The notes under the pieces were generated by a model. It did not search any database, had not been told where the DNA came from, and saw only the letters and a program-made list of their open reading frames with translations. The position numbers and the translations under genes are program-made. From Methylobacterium sp. J-088 (GTDB taxonomy: Bacteria > Pseudomonadota > Alphaproteobacteria > Rhizobiales > Beijerinckiaceae): a stretch of 64,000 nucleotides of DNA. Shown one piece after another: positions 53,161 through 62,028 of the stretch (position 1 is its first letter; every line of letters begins with the position of its first letter). Where the stretch lies: NCBI RefSeq assembly GCF_022829295.1, contig NZ_JAKSYH010000209.1, positions 1 to 64,000 on the forward strand, in the 5' to 3' direction.

Positions 53161-53385
53161 ATGCAGCACTTCACCGTAACCGACCGCGAGCGTGACACCG
53201 TTCTGGCGGCATTGCGCTATTATCAATTCTACCGGATGCAGGGACATCCCTTCGACCCACGTCAGGACCACCTGATCGACACGATCGCAGTCCATTCCGG
53301 CGAGGCCCTGAACCTGACGGAGATCGACGATCTCTGCGCCGGCCTCAGCGGCCACCGCCACGCCCTGGCGGCCAAAGCGGCCTGA
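53161..53385 (+). CDS. Small protein of unknown function
   Basis: A 74-residue protein, MQHFTVTDRERDTVLAAL then RYYQFYRMQGHPFDPRQDHL and a short helical end with TEIDDLCAGL. It has no signal peptide. Related short proteins with this tyrosine/aspartate pattern are common in methylobacteria-like genomes, but no function is known to me. AAGGGGAAG lies about 13 bases before the ATG. It stands alone. Confidence 0.6.
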   Translation: MQHFTVTDRERDTVLAALRYYQFYRMQGHPFDPRQDHLIDTIAVHSGEALNLTEIDDLCAGLSGHRHALAAKAA

Positions 53386-53601
53386 GGCTGCTGGGAGCGG
53401 TGCGGCCGCTCCCGTATCCCGCACGCGGGATACACACGGGACGATCCCTCCGAGATGAGCGGGCGCGCCGCCGGAGCTGGATCCGTCCCGATCCCGGGAG
53501 TACCGGTACCCCACGTTTCTCAAAGACCGGATTCAAACTCCGGAAAAACATGCCCTGACGATTCCACGGGACCGTCCGGTCCCGTGAGGGCCGGCGGCAC
53601 G

Positions 53602-53722
53602 GGGTTTCCGAAGGGCTAGCCCTTTGGCGGGTTGCCGAGGCAGAACCCCGGCGTATCGGGCGAAGCTCCATCGCAGGACTCTGCTCTGCACCCGCAAAAG
53701 GTCCCGGGCCTTTTGAAACCCT
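53602..53722. repeat. R2 element, full copy (copy C)
   Basis: A 121-base element in the same orientation as copy B: ends GGGTTTCC and GAAACCC, internal palindromes AAGGGCTAGCCCTT and AAAAGGTCCCGGGCCTTTT. It fills most of the 53386-53731 gap, just 3' of a small exported protein gene on the minus strand. Confidence 0.75.
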
Positions 53723-53731
53723 GATTTTGGG

Positions 53732-54115
53732 TCAGGGCGCCTTCTTGAGCTGCTGCTCGGCCCGCGAAACGGCCGCATCGCAGCCCGCCGCGTCGCCCTT
53801 CGAATCCGCCGTGCGGGCCTCCTCGAGGGCAACCTTCGCCTGCTGGGCGGCATCTGCCCCCTGGCCGGCCTGGGCCGACTTCTCCGGCGGGGCCTCGGGG
53901 GATTCGTTCGCCCGCTGACCCTCCGTGCCGGTCACGCCCTCGCCGCCGCGCTTGGCGGCGTTGCCCTGGCCGCTGGTCGAGGCGGAGATCGACTGGGTCA
54001 GCTCGGCCTGCACCCGCTTGGAGACGCCCTCGATCCGGTCGCCGCAGGGCGAGGCCAGGGCTGGGGCCGTGAGGAACAGGGTCAGGCAGGCCGTAATGGC
54101 GGCGGGACGCATCAT
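53732..54115 (-). CDS. Small exported protein of unknown function
   Basis: A 127-residue protein with a signal peptide (PAAITACLTLFLTAPALA, cleavage near ALASPC). The mature part is polar and helical, rich in Ala, Glu and Gln (AQAGQGADAAQQAKVALEEA), with two cysteines (SPCGDR and AGCDAA) that may pair. No family is recognised. Two adjacent ATG codons (54115 and 54112) could start it. It lies right after the terminator of the molybdenum hydroxylase operon. Confidence 0.6.
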   Translation of the reverse strand: MMRPAAITACLTLFLTAPALASPCGDRIEGVSKRVQAELTQSISASTSGQGNAAKRGGEGVTGTEGQRANESPEAPPEKSAQAGQGADAAQQAKVALEEARTADSKGDAAGCDAAVSRAEQQLKKAP

Positions 54116-54132
54116 CGAGTCGGGTGCTTTCC

Positions 54133-54167
54133 AAAAAAGAAGGGGCCGCGGGTTCCCCCACGGCCCC
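54133..54167 (-). terminator. Intrinsic terminator of the iorAB operon
   Basis: On the minus strand GGGGCCGTGGG pairs with CCCGCGGCCCC (one U-G pair) around a GGAA tetraloop, followed by TTCTTTTTT. It is 23 bases after the large-subunit stop. This is the clearest Rho-independent terminator in the window. Confidence 0.9.
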
Positions 54168-54190
54168 AACGTCTCGCGACCTGCGAGGGT

Positions 54191-56521
54191 TCAGGCGCTC
54201 AGCTGATCGCGGATCGGCAATTGCCGGACCCGCCGGCCGGTGGCCGCGAAGATCGCATTGGCGATGGCCGGTGCGACCGGCGGCACGCCGGGCTCGCCGA
54301 CACCGCCGAGCGGACCGTCATAGGCGCCGGTCGACACGAGGTGCACGCGGATCACCTTCGGTGCGGCGTCGATCCGGGTGATCTCGTAGCCGTCGAAGTT
54401 GTTCTGCACCGCCCGGCCCTGCTTGAAGGTGATCTCGGAGGTGAGGGCGAGCCCCATCCCCATGACCACCGCGCCCTCCATCTGCGAACGGATGCGCTCC
54501 GGGTTGACCTGCGGCCCGCAATCGACCGCGATGTCGATCGCGTGCACCTTCAACTGGCCCTTGTCGTCGACCTCCACCTCGGCCGCCACCGCCGTGTAGG
54601 TGACGAAGCTGTAATGGCCGGCGATGCCGAGGCCACGGCCCTTGGGCATCTCACGCCCCCAGCCCGCACCCTTGGCGGCCGCCTCGATCACGCCGCGCAG
54701 GCGGCCGGTGTCGATCGGGTAGCGCTTCGGGTCCTCGCCGTAGTTCCAGACATCGCCGATCTCGGTCGGGTCGATCTTCCGATCGGGGCCGAGGAGTTCG
54801 AGCAGGTACGCCTTCGGCTCGCGGCCGGCGGCATGCGCCAGCTCCGACACGAAGGACTGGATCGCGAAGGCGTGCGGGATGTTCGACACCGAGCGGAACC
54901 AGCCGACCCGGACATGGGCGGCGGCCTCGGGGTTCTCCAGCCGCATGTTCGGGATGTTCAGCGGGGTGTTGACCAGCCCCATCCCGAGTTCGAACGGCAG
55001 TTCGTGCTTCGGATCGGGCGCGAAGATCGAGCCGATCGTCGGCGCCACCGAGCGGTGCAGCCACGCCACCGGCATGCCCTTGTCGTCGAGGCCGGCCTCC
55101 AGATGCTCCACCGAGATCGTGTGGTAGAAGCCGTGGTGGAGGTCGTCCTCGCGGGTCCAGGCGAGCTTCACCGGCGCGCCGCCGACCGCCTGCGAGCAGA
55201 GCGCCGCCTCGACCACGTAGTCGGGCTTGGACTTGCGCCCGAACCCGCCGCCGAGCAGCGTGACGTTCACCTTGACCTTGTCGTCGGGCAGCTTAAGCGC
55301 CTTCATCAGGCGGTCGTTGGCCGCCTGCGGGCCCTGGACGCAGGCCCAGGCCTCGCAGAACCCGTCCTTCACCCGGGCGACCGCCGCCGGGGGCTCCATC
55401 GGCGCCTGAGCGAGATGGGGCACGAAGTACTCGGCCTGGACCTTCGTCTTGGCCTTCGCCATCGCGCCCTCGACGTCGCCCTGCGTGCGCACGACCTTGC
55501 CGGGCTTGCGCGCGGCGGCTTCCAGCTCCTTGCGGAACACGTCGGTGTCGTAGCCCGCGTTCGGGCCGTCGTCCCAGGTGATCTTGAGGGCGTCGCGCGC
55601 CTTCATGGCAGACCACGTGTTCTTGGCCACCACGGCGACGCCGCCGAGCGGCATGAACTCCGTGGGAATCGGGGTGGCGTCGATCTTGAAGATCTTCACG
55701 ACGCCCGGGACCTTCTTGGCCTCGGAATCATCGAAGGACTTCACCGTCCCGCCGTAGACGGCCGGGCGCGCGACGACCGCGTACAGCATCCCGTCGAGCT
55801 TGGTGTCGAGGCCGTAGATCGCCTTGCCGGTGGTGATGTCGAAGTTGTCGATCAGCCCGACCTTGCCGGTGCCGATATAGCGGAAGTCCTTGGGGTCCTT
55901 CAGCGTCACGTCGGTCGGAACCGGAAGCTCGGCGGCTGCCTGCGCCACCGCGCCGTAGCCGAGGGTGCGACCCGACTTGGCGTGGGTCAGGGTGTGGTTG
56001 ACCGCCGTCACCTCGGAGGCCGGCACGCCCCATTGCTTGGCCGCGGCCTGGATCAGCATCAGCCGCGCGGCGGCGCCGGCGTGGCGGAAATGCTGGAAGA
56101 AGTGGCGGGTCGAGCGCGAGCCGTCGGTGTCCTGGTTGCCGAAGCGGGTCTCGTCGCCCCAGGCCTGGACCACCTTCACCTTCGCCCAGTCGGCCTCCAG
56201 CTCGTCGGCGACCGTGAAGGCCACCGAGGTACGGATGCCCTGGCCCATATCGGAGCGGTGGTTGGTCACCGTGACGGTGCCGTCCGGCGCGATCGCGACG
56301 AAGACTTTCGGATCGTCGCGCCAACCATGCGGCATGCCGTCGGCGCCGAACTTTTGGGCCTTCTGCTCCTCGGTCTGGGTCTCGTCGGCCCGGGCGGGGC
56401 GCAGCGACAGGGCCAGCACGAGGGCGCCGGCGCCGCCGAGGATGCCGCGGCGACTGACGTTGTCGAGGGCCGGCTTGGTGCCGGCGGCGAGTTCGGCGCT
56501 CAGCTTCGCGTCGTGAATCAC
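54191..56521 (-). CDS. iorB: Molybdopterin-binding hydroxylase large subunit (IorB-like)
   Basis: A 776-residue molybdenum hydroxylase catalytic subunit like isoquinoline 1-oxidoreductase beta. A twin-arginine signal (SRRGILGGAGALVLALSL) implies Tat export to the periplasm with its small subunit. Molybdopterin-binding segments are LGGGFGRKSKPDYVVEAALC and LGGVGEPGVPPVAPAIANA, the latter with the catalytic Glu of GEPG. The GTG start at 56521 overlaps the small-subunit stop as GTGA. The substrate (aldehyde or N-heterocycle) cannot be told. Confidence 0.9.
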   Translation of the reverse strand: MIHDAKLSAELAAGTKPALDNVSRRGILGGAGALVLALSLRPARADETQTEEQKAQKFGADGMPHGWRDDPKVFVAIAPDGTVTVTNHRSDMGQGIRTSVAFTVADELEADWAKVKVVQAWGDETRFGNQDTDGSRSTRHFFQHFRHAGAAARLMLIQAAAKQWGVPASEVTAVNHTLTHAKSGRTLGYGAVAQAAAELPVPTDVTLKDPKDFRYIGTGKVGLIDNFDITTGKAIYGLDTKLDGMLYAVVARPAVYGGTVKSFDDSEAKKVPGVVKIFKIDATPIPTEFMPLGGVAVVAKNTWSAMKARDALKITWDDGPNAGYDTDVFRKELEAAARKPGKVVRTQGDVEGAMAKAKTKVQAEYFVPHLAQAPMEPPAAVARVKDGFCEAWACVQGPQAANDRLMKALKLPDDKVKVNVTLLGGGFGRKSKPDYVVEAALCSQAVGGAPVKLAWTREDDLHHGFYHTISVEHLEAGLDDKGMPVAWLHRSVAPTIGSIFAPDPKHELPFELGMGLVNTPLNIPNMRLENPEAAAHVRVGWFRSVSNIPHAFAIQSFVSELAHAAGREPKAYLLELLGPDRKIDPTEIGDVWNYGEDPKRYPIDTGRLRGVIEAAAKGAGWGREMPKGRGLGIAGHYSFVTYTAVAAEVEVDDKGQLKVHAIDIAVDCGPQVNPERIRSQMEGAVVMGMGLALTSEITFKQGRAVQNNFDGYEITRIDAAPKVIRVHLVSTGAYDGPLGGVGEPGVPPVAPAIANAIFAATGRRVRQLPIRDQLSA

Positions 56522-56997
56522 AGGCGCTCTCCCTTGGTGGCGGGCGCCGTCTGGCCGGCGGCCTGGTGGATCGCGGCGCGGATGCGCGGGTAGGTGCCGC
56601 AGCGGCAGATGTTGCCGCTCATCGTATCGTCGATGTCCTGATCGGAGGGCTTCGGCGTATCCTTCAGGAGGGCGGCGGCCTGCATGATCTGGCCGCACTG
56701 GCAGAAGCCGCACTGCGCGACGTTCAGGTCGCGCCACGCCGCCTGCACCGGGTGGTTGCCGTCCGGCGACAGTCCCTCGATGGTCACGATCTCCTGGCCC
56801 TCGGCCGCCGAGACCGGTGTGATGCAGGCGCGGGTCGCCGCGCCGCCGAGATGGATCGTGCAGGCCCCGCAGAGCGAGACGCCGCAGCCGAACTTGGTGC
56901 CGGTGAGCTGGAGCTCGTCCCGCAGGTACCACAGCAGCGGCATGTCGGGGTCGCCGTCGAAGCTGCGCGCAGCCCCGTTCACGGTGAGTTTGATCAT
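56518..56997 (-). CDS. iorA: [2Fe-2S] small subunit (IorA-like)
   Basis: A 159-residue protein with two [2Fe-2S] clusters: plant-type Cys38, Cys43, Cys46 and Cys58 (FGCGVSLCGACTIHL), and the C-terminal helical cluster with Cys96, Cys99, Cys131 and Cys133 (QCGFCQCGQIM, NICRCG). An additional Cys at 101 is not usual. It passes electrons from the molybdopterin site to an acceptor, often a cytochrome c; no such gene is next to it. It lacks its own signal and is probably co-exported with the large subunit. Confidence 0.92.
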   Translation of the reverse strand: MIKLTVNGAARSFDGDPDMPLLWYLRDELQLTGTKFGCGVSLCGACTIHLGGAATRACITPVSAAEGQEIVTIEGLSPDGNHPVQAAWRDLNVAQCGFCQCGQIMQAAALLKDTPKPSDQDIDDTMSGNICRCGTYPRIRAAIHQAAGQTAPATKGERL

Positions 56998-57333
56998 CGT
57001 TGCGTCCTGTCTGGCGGCGCCGGAGCGGCGTTCAGTCGAGTCCGAGCCGGGCCTGGGGCCGATACCGGTTTTGCCGGCTAACGCTGACCGATGCGGGGTC
57101 GCCGCCGGGTCCGCGCTCAAGCTCAGAATAATAAATATTCTAAAGCAGGCCCTTGGTCGGGCGCAACGTAGAGGGCGGCCGCCTCATCCCCGGGGGGCTG
57201 CACTCAGGGTATGTCGCGTGCGGCGACGCACATCGTTGGATCACGCGGAGACGATCGCCACGGCGCAAGGCGGGCGTTCGGATCGCAGATCCACCCCTCT
57301 GGTGATCAACGCCGCTCTCGAAAGCTGACGTCT
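56998..57333. other. Gap upstream of iorA with an AT-rich palindrome
   Basis: A 336-base gap. The AT-rich inverted repeat AGAATA-ATAAA-TATTCT at 57125-57141, about 130 bases upstream of iorA, is the only feature that stands out. It could be part of a promoter or operator. No gene is seen. Confidence 0.45.
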
Positions 57334-57738
57334 TTACGGGACGGTCTCCAGATCCGTCCTGCGAAATTCGTCGGCCGTGGCGAGGATCGGCACGCCAAGG
57401 AACCGCGCCGCAGCATAGTGGAGGCAATCGCCGAGATTGAGTCCGTGGCGGCCGGCCCGGTATCGGTGCGCGGCCGATAAGGCGAGCGCCGTCGTCTCGC
57501 TGGCGGGCGGGAGATCACAGATCTCGATGCCCCTGGCGTCTAGAAATTCGAGGACGATCGGTCCGACTGCCTCGACCGTCATGTCGAATTTGTCGGGCCG
57601 CGCGAGCGCCAGCACCGTTTCGAGAACCGCAACAGGCGAGGTTCTGCAATGGCTGGCCGAAGCGAGCGCTGCGGAAATCCGGTCGGCCTCCGGCTCGTCC
57701 CCCAGTAGGGCGACGATCGCGGACGCATCCACGAACAT
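57334..57738 (-). CDS. vapC: VapC-type PIN-domain toxin
   Basis: A 134-residue PIN-domain ribonuclease. The four acidic residues are present: Asp4 (MFVDASAIVA), Glu40 (AVLETVLAL), Asp104 (LNLGDCLHYAAA) and Asp123 (ATADEF). VapC toxins cleave tRNA or rRNA. The ATG at 57738 is joined to the vapB stop as TGATG; an in-frame ATG five codons upstream is possible but would lengthen the usual N-terminus. Partner of the upstream vapB. Confidence 0.9.
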   Translation of the reverse strand: MFVDASAIVALLGDEPEADRISAALASASHCRTSPVAVLETVLALARPDKFDMTVEAVGPIVLEFLDARGIEICDLPPASETTALALSAAHRYRAGRHGLNLGDCLHYAAARFLGVPILATADEFRRTDLETVP

Positions 57739-57983
57739 CAGCGGCTTTCCCACATGGCGTCGTAGACCTCCCGCGGCAGAGGTTTCCGGGCGGTCTCGCC
57801 GAGCGTGATCCCATGCTGCGCGCGCAACCGGGCCGCGGTCTCCCGCGGCGTCTCCGCCCGGTGCCTGCGCTCGATCGCCTCCCGCATGGCGATGACGATC
57901 GCCTCGGTGATACCGACTCCCGCAATGGCGGCGAACCGACGCGTCAGCGCGTCGGCTTCGGGATTGTTGACGTTGATTGGCAT
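57738..57983 (-). CDS. vapB: VapB-type antitoxin
   Basis: An 81-residue antitoxin of the Rv0623-like VapB group: NVNNPEADALTRRFAAIAGV, GITEAIVIAMREAIERRHRA and a C-terminal toxin-binding tail (REVYDAMWESR). The N-terminal RHH-type domain should bind DNA. A perfect 11-bp inverted repeat 20-55 bases upstream is a likely operator. The stop shares one base with the vapC start. Confidence 0.88.
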   Translation of the reverse strand: MPINVNNPEADALTRRFAAIAGVGITEAIVIAMREAIERRHRAETPRETAARLRAQHGITLGETARKPLPREVYDAMWESR

Positions 57984-58002
57984 GTGGGTACGCCCTCGAT
58001 GC

Positions 58003-58038
58003 CTGGTGTAGATAACTGCTCGCGCGGATCTACACCAG
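58003..58038. promoter_or_regulatory. Inverted repeat upstream of vapB, probable operator
   Basis: CTGGTGTAGAT (58003-58013) and ATCTACACCAG (58028-58038) are perfect 11-bp inverted arms with a 14-base spacer. They lie 20-55 bases upstream of vapB and 25 bases after the stop of the next gene. The long spacer and absent T-run favour an operator over a terminator. Confidence 0.6.
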
Positions 58039-58062
58039 CTGCTGGCCCCACCCCCACCTGCA

Positions 58063-58398
58063 TCAGCCCTCGAAGATCTTGTCCATGCCGATCAGCAGAT
58101 CGCGGCCGTTCTTCGGGATGGGAAAGCTGTATCCGTCGCCAAACTTATCCCACATTAGAGTTCCGGCCTTGTGGGCCGCGCTGCTGTAGAGGTCGATGCC
58201 GATCTTCTGCATCGTCAGATGAAGCGCCTGCAACGCATCGACGCCGGCTCCGAAGCTGTCCCGCGGATGCTCGGGCCAAGCGATCGTGTAGCGGCGGATC
58301 CAGTGCTCATCCGCATATTCCGGCGCGCAAAGCTGGACCGGAACCGGAATATCCGCATCCGGGCTCCGGATCGTCAGGACGCGGGTGCCGATGACCAT
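58063..58398 (-). CDS. DUF6968-like protein of unknown function
   Basis: A 111-residue protein: GTRVLTIRSPDADIPVPVQL, WIRRYTIAWPEHPRDSFGAG, DALQALHLTMQKIGIDLYSS and PIPKNGRDLLIGMDKIFEG. This resembles short DUF6968 proteins, but I could not confirm it. No signal peptide or catalytic motif. It lies between kup and vapB on the same strand, 13 bases after the kup stop. Confidence 0.55.
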   Translation of the reverse strand: MVIGTRVLTIRSPDADIPVPVQLCAPEYADEHWIRRYTIAWPEHPRDSFGAGVDALQALHLTMQKIGIDLYSSAAHKAGTLMWDKFGDGYSFPIPKNGRDLLIGMDKIFEG

Positions 58399-58411
58399 AG
58401 CGGCGCGAGCC

Positions 58412-60400
58412 TCACACCGTCACCTGCGTCCCAACCTCGACCACCCGCCCCGTGGGGATCTGGAAGAAGTCCGTGGCGTCGTTGGCGTTCTTGGCGAGGG
58501 TAATGAAAATCCGGTCCTGCCAGAGCGGCATGCCGGAATGCGCCGCCGGCCGGATCGAGCGGCGGGACAGGAAGAACGAGGTCGCCATGATGTCGAACTT
58601 GAAGCCCTGGCGGCGCAGCAGCACCAGCGTCTTCGGGATGTTCGGCGTCTCCATGTAGCCGAACTTCATCACGACCTTATAGAAATGCGGCCCCACCGGC
58701 TCGATCCGCACCTTGTCAGCCTGGTTGGAGCGGGGCGTGTCCACCGTCTCGACGGTGAGGATCACGTTCTTCTCGTGCAGCACCTTGTTGTGCTTGAGGT
58801 TGTGCAGGAGCGCGGCCGGGGCGATCTCGGGATCGCTGGTCAGGAACACCGCGGTGCCGCGCACGTGGTGGGGCGGGCTCTTCTCCAGCATGCCGACCAG
58901 TTCCACCAGCGGCACGTCGGTCTTTCGGGTCTTGTTGAACAGGATCGTGACCCCGCGCACCCAGGTCCACATCAGGATGACGAGGCCGCCGGCCAGCAGC
59001 AGCGGCACGTAGCCCCCCTCCACCACCTTGATCAGGTTGGAGAGCAGGAACAGGAATTCGAGGATGATGAAGGGCAGCATCACGGCGGCGGCCGCCACCG
59101 GCGACCAGCCCCACATCCGCCAGATCACCAGGAAGGTCATGGAGGCGGTGAGCAGCATCGTGCCGGTCACCGCGATGCCGTAAGCCGAGGCCAGCGACGA
59201 GGAGGTCTTGAACAGAACCGCCAGCAGCACGACTCCGACCATCAGCAGCCCGTTGATCTGCGGCAGGTAGATCTGGCCGGCATGCGATTCGGAGGTGTGG
59301 CGGATCTCAAGCCGCGGCAGCAGGCCGAGCTGGATCGCCTGCCGGGACAGCGAGAAGGCCCCGGTGATGACCGCTTGGCTTGCCACGACTGTGGCCAGCG
59401 TCGCCAGTACCACCATCGGCAGCAGGCCCCAGGCCGGGACGAGCTGGAAGAACGGATCGGCGGTGTCGGGTTTTTCCAGCACCAGGGCCGCCTGCCCGAG
59501 ATAGTTCAGGGCGAGCGCCGGAAAGACGAGGCAGACCCAGGCCACTTGGATCGGCTTGCGACCGAAATGCCCAAGATCGGCGAACAGCGCCTCGGCGCCG
59601 GTGACCGCCAGGAACACTGCTCCGAGCGCCACCAGCGCCCCGCTGCCGTGGCCGAGCAGGTAATGCACCGCGTACCAGGGGTTGACCGCCCGGAACACCT
59701 CCGGGTGCAGGCCGATATGCGGCAGGGCCGCGAGCGCCATGGCGACGAACCACACCACGGTCATCGGTCCGAAGAAGGCCGCGACCTTGGCGGTACCGCG
59801 ATTCTGCACGAGGAACAGGATGACGATGATCGTCACCGTAATCGGCAGCACGTAGTCGTTCAGGGCCGGGGTGACGAGCTTCAGCCCCTCCACGGCCGAG
59901 AGCACCGAGATCGCCGGGGTGATCACCGCGTCGCCGTAGAACAGCGAGGCGCCGAGCAGCCCCAGCATGAACACGATGCGCGAGCCGCCGAGCGCCTTGC
60001 GGGCCAGCGCCATCAGCGAGAGGATGCCGCCCTCGCCGTTGTTGTCCATGCGCAGCAGGATCGCGACGTATTTCACGGTCACGATCATGAACAGCGCCCA
60101 GAGGATCAGCGAGACGGTGCCGATCACCTCCTCGGGCAGCAGGATGCCGTCGGTCCGGGCCGGGACCAGCGCCTCGCGGAACGCGTAGAGCGGGCTGGTG
60201 CCGATATCGCCGTAGACGACGCCGACCGAGCCGACCAGCAGGGTCCAGAACCCGGCATGGCCGTGGCGAGTCTCGGCCTTCTCGGGGGAATCGAGGGAGC
60301 CGGCGGGGGCCGGTCCCTGCCCGCCATCAGGACCGCCGGATGCCGCGGTGTCCGCGGCCGCGGGCTGGGCGTCTACGCCGGGTGCGAAGGTCTGGCTCAT
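58412..60400 (-). CDS. kup: Potassium transporter Kup
   Basis: A 662-residue K+ uptake protein (K+/H+ symport) of the KUP/HAK/KT family with twelve membrane segments. The signature VGVVYGDIGTSPLYAFREAL sits after a Gly/Pro/Asp-rich cytosolic N-terminus of about 50 residues. Other landmarks: DNNGEGGILSLMALARKALG, VFLAVTGAEALFADLGHFGR and the hydrophilic C-terminal domain FYKVVMKFGYMETPNIPKTL. The ATG at 60400 gives MSQTFAPGVDAQP. A 285-base gap with an R1-like stretch precedes it. Confidence 0.95.
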   Translation of the reverse strand: MSQTFAPGVDAQPAAADTAASGGPDGGQGPAPAGSLDSPEKAETRHGHAGFWTLLVGSVGVVYGDIGTSPLYAFREALVPARTDGILLPEEVIGTVSLILWALFMIVTVKYVAILLRMDNNGEGGILSLMALARKALGGSRIVFMLGLLGASLFYGDAVITPAISVLSAVEGLKLVTPALNDYVLPITVTIIVILFLVQNRGTAKVAAFFGPMTVVWFVAMALAALPHIGLHPEVFRAVNPWYAVHYLLGHGSGALVALGAVFLAVTGAEALFADLGHFGRKPIQVAWVCLVFPALALNYLGQAALVLEKPDTADPFFQLVPAWGLLPMVVLATLATVVASQAVITGAFSLSRQAIQLGLLPRLEIRHTSESHAGQIYLPQINGLLMVGVVLLAVLFKTSSSLASAYGIAVTGTMLLTASMTFLVIWRMWGWSPVAAAAVMLPFIILEFLFLLSNLIKVVEGGYVPLLLAGGLVILMWTWVRGVTILFNKTRKTDVPLVELVGMLEKSPPHHVRGTAVFLTSDPEIAPAALLHNLKHNKVLHEKNVILTVETVDTPRSNQADKVRIEPVGPHFYKVVMKFGYMETPNIPKTLVLLRRQGFKFDIMATSFFLSRRSIRPAAHSGMPLWQDRIFITLAKNANDATDFFQIPTGRVVEVGTQVTV

Positions 60401-60684
60401 GCGGATTGTCGGAGGCTCGGGCGTGGCCGGCGTTTCGCGATTCGGCTCAGGGGGCCCGTCGGGGCCATGCGGCGAACGCGAAGACTCCGCCGAACCGCGC
60501 GGGCCGGCCACCGGGCCGACCGCTCACGGGATCGTGGCGCGTTGCTACCACGGCCGCGTGCGGGCGGAAACCGTGTTGCGTTGCGAAGGGTGGGGGGCAG
60601 GGTCTCGGCAGGGTAAGGCCGTGATGGGCGGTTTCCCGCCCCCACAGAGGGGGGAGGGGGTGCGCGGGTCTCTGCCGACCGCTC

Positions 60685-62028
60685 TCACTCGGCCGCGGTG
60701 CGTGTCCCGCCGCCTTGCTGGCCGAATCGGCGCTGGATGTAGTCGATCACCACCGTCTCGAAATCCTTGGCCAGCGTCGCGCCGCGCAGAGTCATCGCCT
60801 TCTTGCCATCGATGAAGACCGGCGCGGTCGGGGTCTCGCCGGTGCCGGGGAGCGAGATGCCGATATCGGCGTGCTTCGATTCGCCCGGGCCGTTGACGAT
60901 GCAGCCCATCACGGCGACGTTCAGCCCCTCGACGCCCGGATAGGTCTTCTTCCATTCCGGCATGGAGGTGATCAGCCAGTTCTGGATATCGCGGGCCAGC
61001 TCCTGGAAGGTGGTCGACGTCGTGCGGCCGCAGCCCGGGCAGGCCGCCACCATCGGCACGAAGGTGCGGAACCCCATGGTCTGCAGGAGTTCCTGGCTGG
61101 CCTTCACCTCGACGCTCCGGTCGCCGCCGGGCTCGGGCGTCAGCGAGTAGCGGATCGTGTCGCCGATCCCCTCCTGCAGGAGAACGCCGATGGCGGCCGA
61201 GGCGGCGACCAAGCCCTTCGAGCCCATGCCGGCCTCGGTCAGGCCGAGATGGATCGCGTAGTCCGAGCGGCGCGCCACCTCGCGGTAGACGGCGATCAGA
61301 TCCTGCACCGCAGAAACTTTGGCCGAGAGGATGATCTTGTTCTGCGGCAGGCCGAGTTCCACGGCCCGGTCGGCCGAGCCGATTGCCGAGCGCACCATCG
61401 CTTCGCGCATCACCGCGCGGGCATCGATCGGTCGCGGCAGCTTGGCGTTCTCGTCCATCAGGTGGGTGAGCAATTCGCCGTCGAGGGAGCCCCAGTTGGC
61501 GCCGATCCGCACGGTCTTGTTGTGCTTGATCGCCTGCTCAATGATCGACGAGAACTGCGTGTCCTTCTTGTCCTTGAAGCCGACGTTGCCGGGATTGATC
61601 CGGTACTTGGCCAATGCCTCGGCGCAGGCCGGATGGTCGGCGAGCAGCTTGTGCCCAATATAGTGGAAGTCGCCGACCAGCGGCACGTGGACGCCGATCC
61701 GGTCGAGGCGCTCGCGGATCTTCGGCACCGCGGCGGCGGCCTCGTCGCGATCGACCGTGATGCGGACCAGCTCCGAGCCGACCCGGGCGAGCTGGGCGAC
61801 CTGCGCCACCGTGGCGTCGATGTCGGCCGTGTCGGTGTTGGTCATCGACTGAACGACGATCGGCGCCCCGCCGCCGACCGTGACTGCCCCTTCGCCATCG
61901 CCGACCGTGACGCCGACCGTGCGGTGCCGTGGCGTGGGGCCGGCGATCTCCGGGCCGCCATAGGACAGCGGGGCCTCGGCAAGGTTCTCGGCAGGGTTCT
62001 TGGAACGGGTGGCTTCCATGACTTCCAT
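60685..62028 (-). CDS. ispG: 4-hydroxy-3-methylbut-2-enyl-diphosphate synthase
   Basis: [4Fe-4S] enzyme of the MEP pathway, converting MEcPP to HMBPP. The 447-residue protein shows VVQSMTNTDTADIDATVAQV, the TIM-barrel body (RINPGNVGFKDKKDTQF), and the cluster cysteines in ACPGCGRTTSTTF and GCIVNGPGESKHADIGIS. A longer form with an N-terminal extension (MEVMEATRSKN) is chosen because its ATG at 62028 is followed by sequence typical of the family in rhizobia; ATG at 62019 is possible. It is divergent from the patatin gene. Confidence 0.95.
   Translation of the reverse strand: MEVMEATRSKNPAENLAEAPLSYGGPEIAGPTPRHRTVGVTVGDGEGAVTVGGGAPIVVQSMTNTDTADIDATVAQVAQLARVGSELVRITVDRDEAAAAVPKIRERLDRIGVHVPLVGDFHYIGHKLLADHPACAEALAKYRINPGNVGFKDKKDTQFSSIIEQAIKHNKTVRIGANWGSLDGELLTHLMDENAKLPRPIDARAVMREAMVRSAIGSADRAVELGLPQNKIILSAKVSAVQDLIAVYREVARRSDYAIHLGLTEAGMGSKGLVAASAAIGVLLQEGIGDTIRYSLTPEPGGDRSVEVKASQELLQTMGFRTFVPMVAACPGCGRTTSTTFQELARDIQNWLITSMPEWKKTYPGVEGLNVAVMGCIVNGPGESKHADIGISLPGTGETPTAPVFIDGKKAMTLRGATLAKDFETVVIDYIQRRFGQQGGGTRTAAE

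Noticed and set aside
54221..56593. Long open frame opposite the molybdenum hydroxylase large subunit
   Set aside because: Antisense shadow; the sense strand has intact cofactor motifs and a coupled small subunit.
58385..60616. Long open frame opposite kup
   Set aside because: Antisense shadow of a clear K+ transporter; rich in His, Arg, Asp and Gln with no domain.
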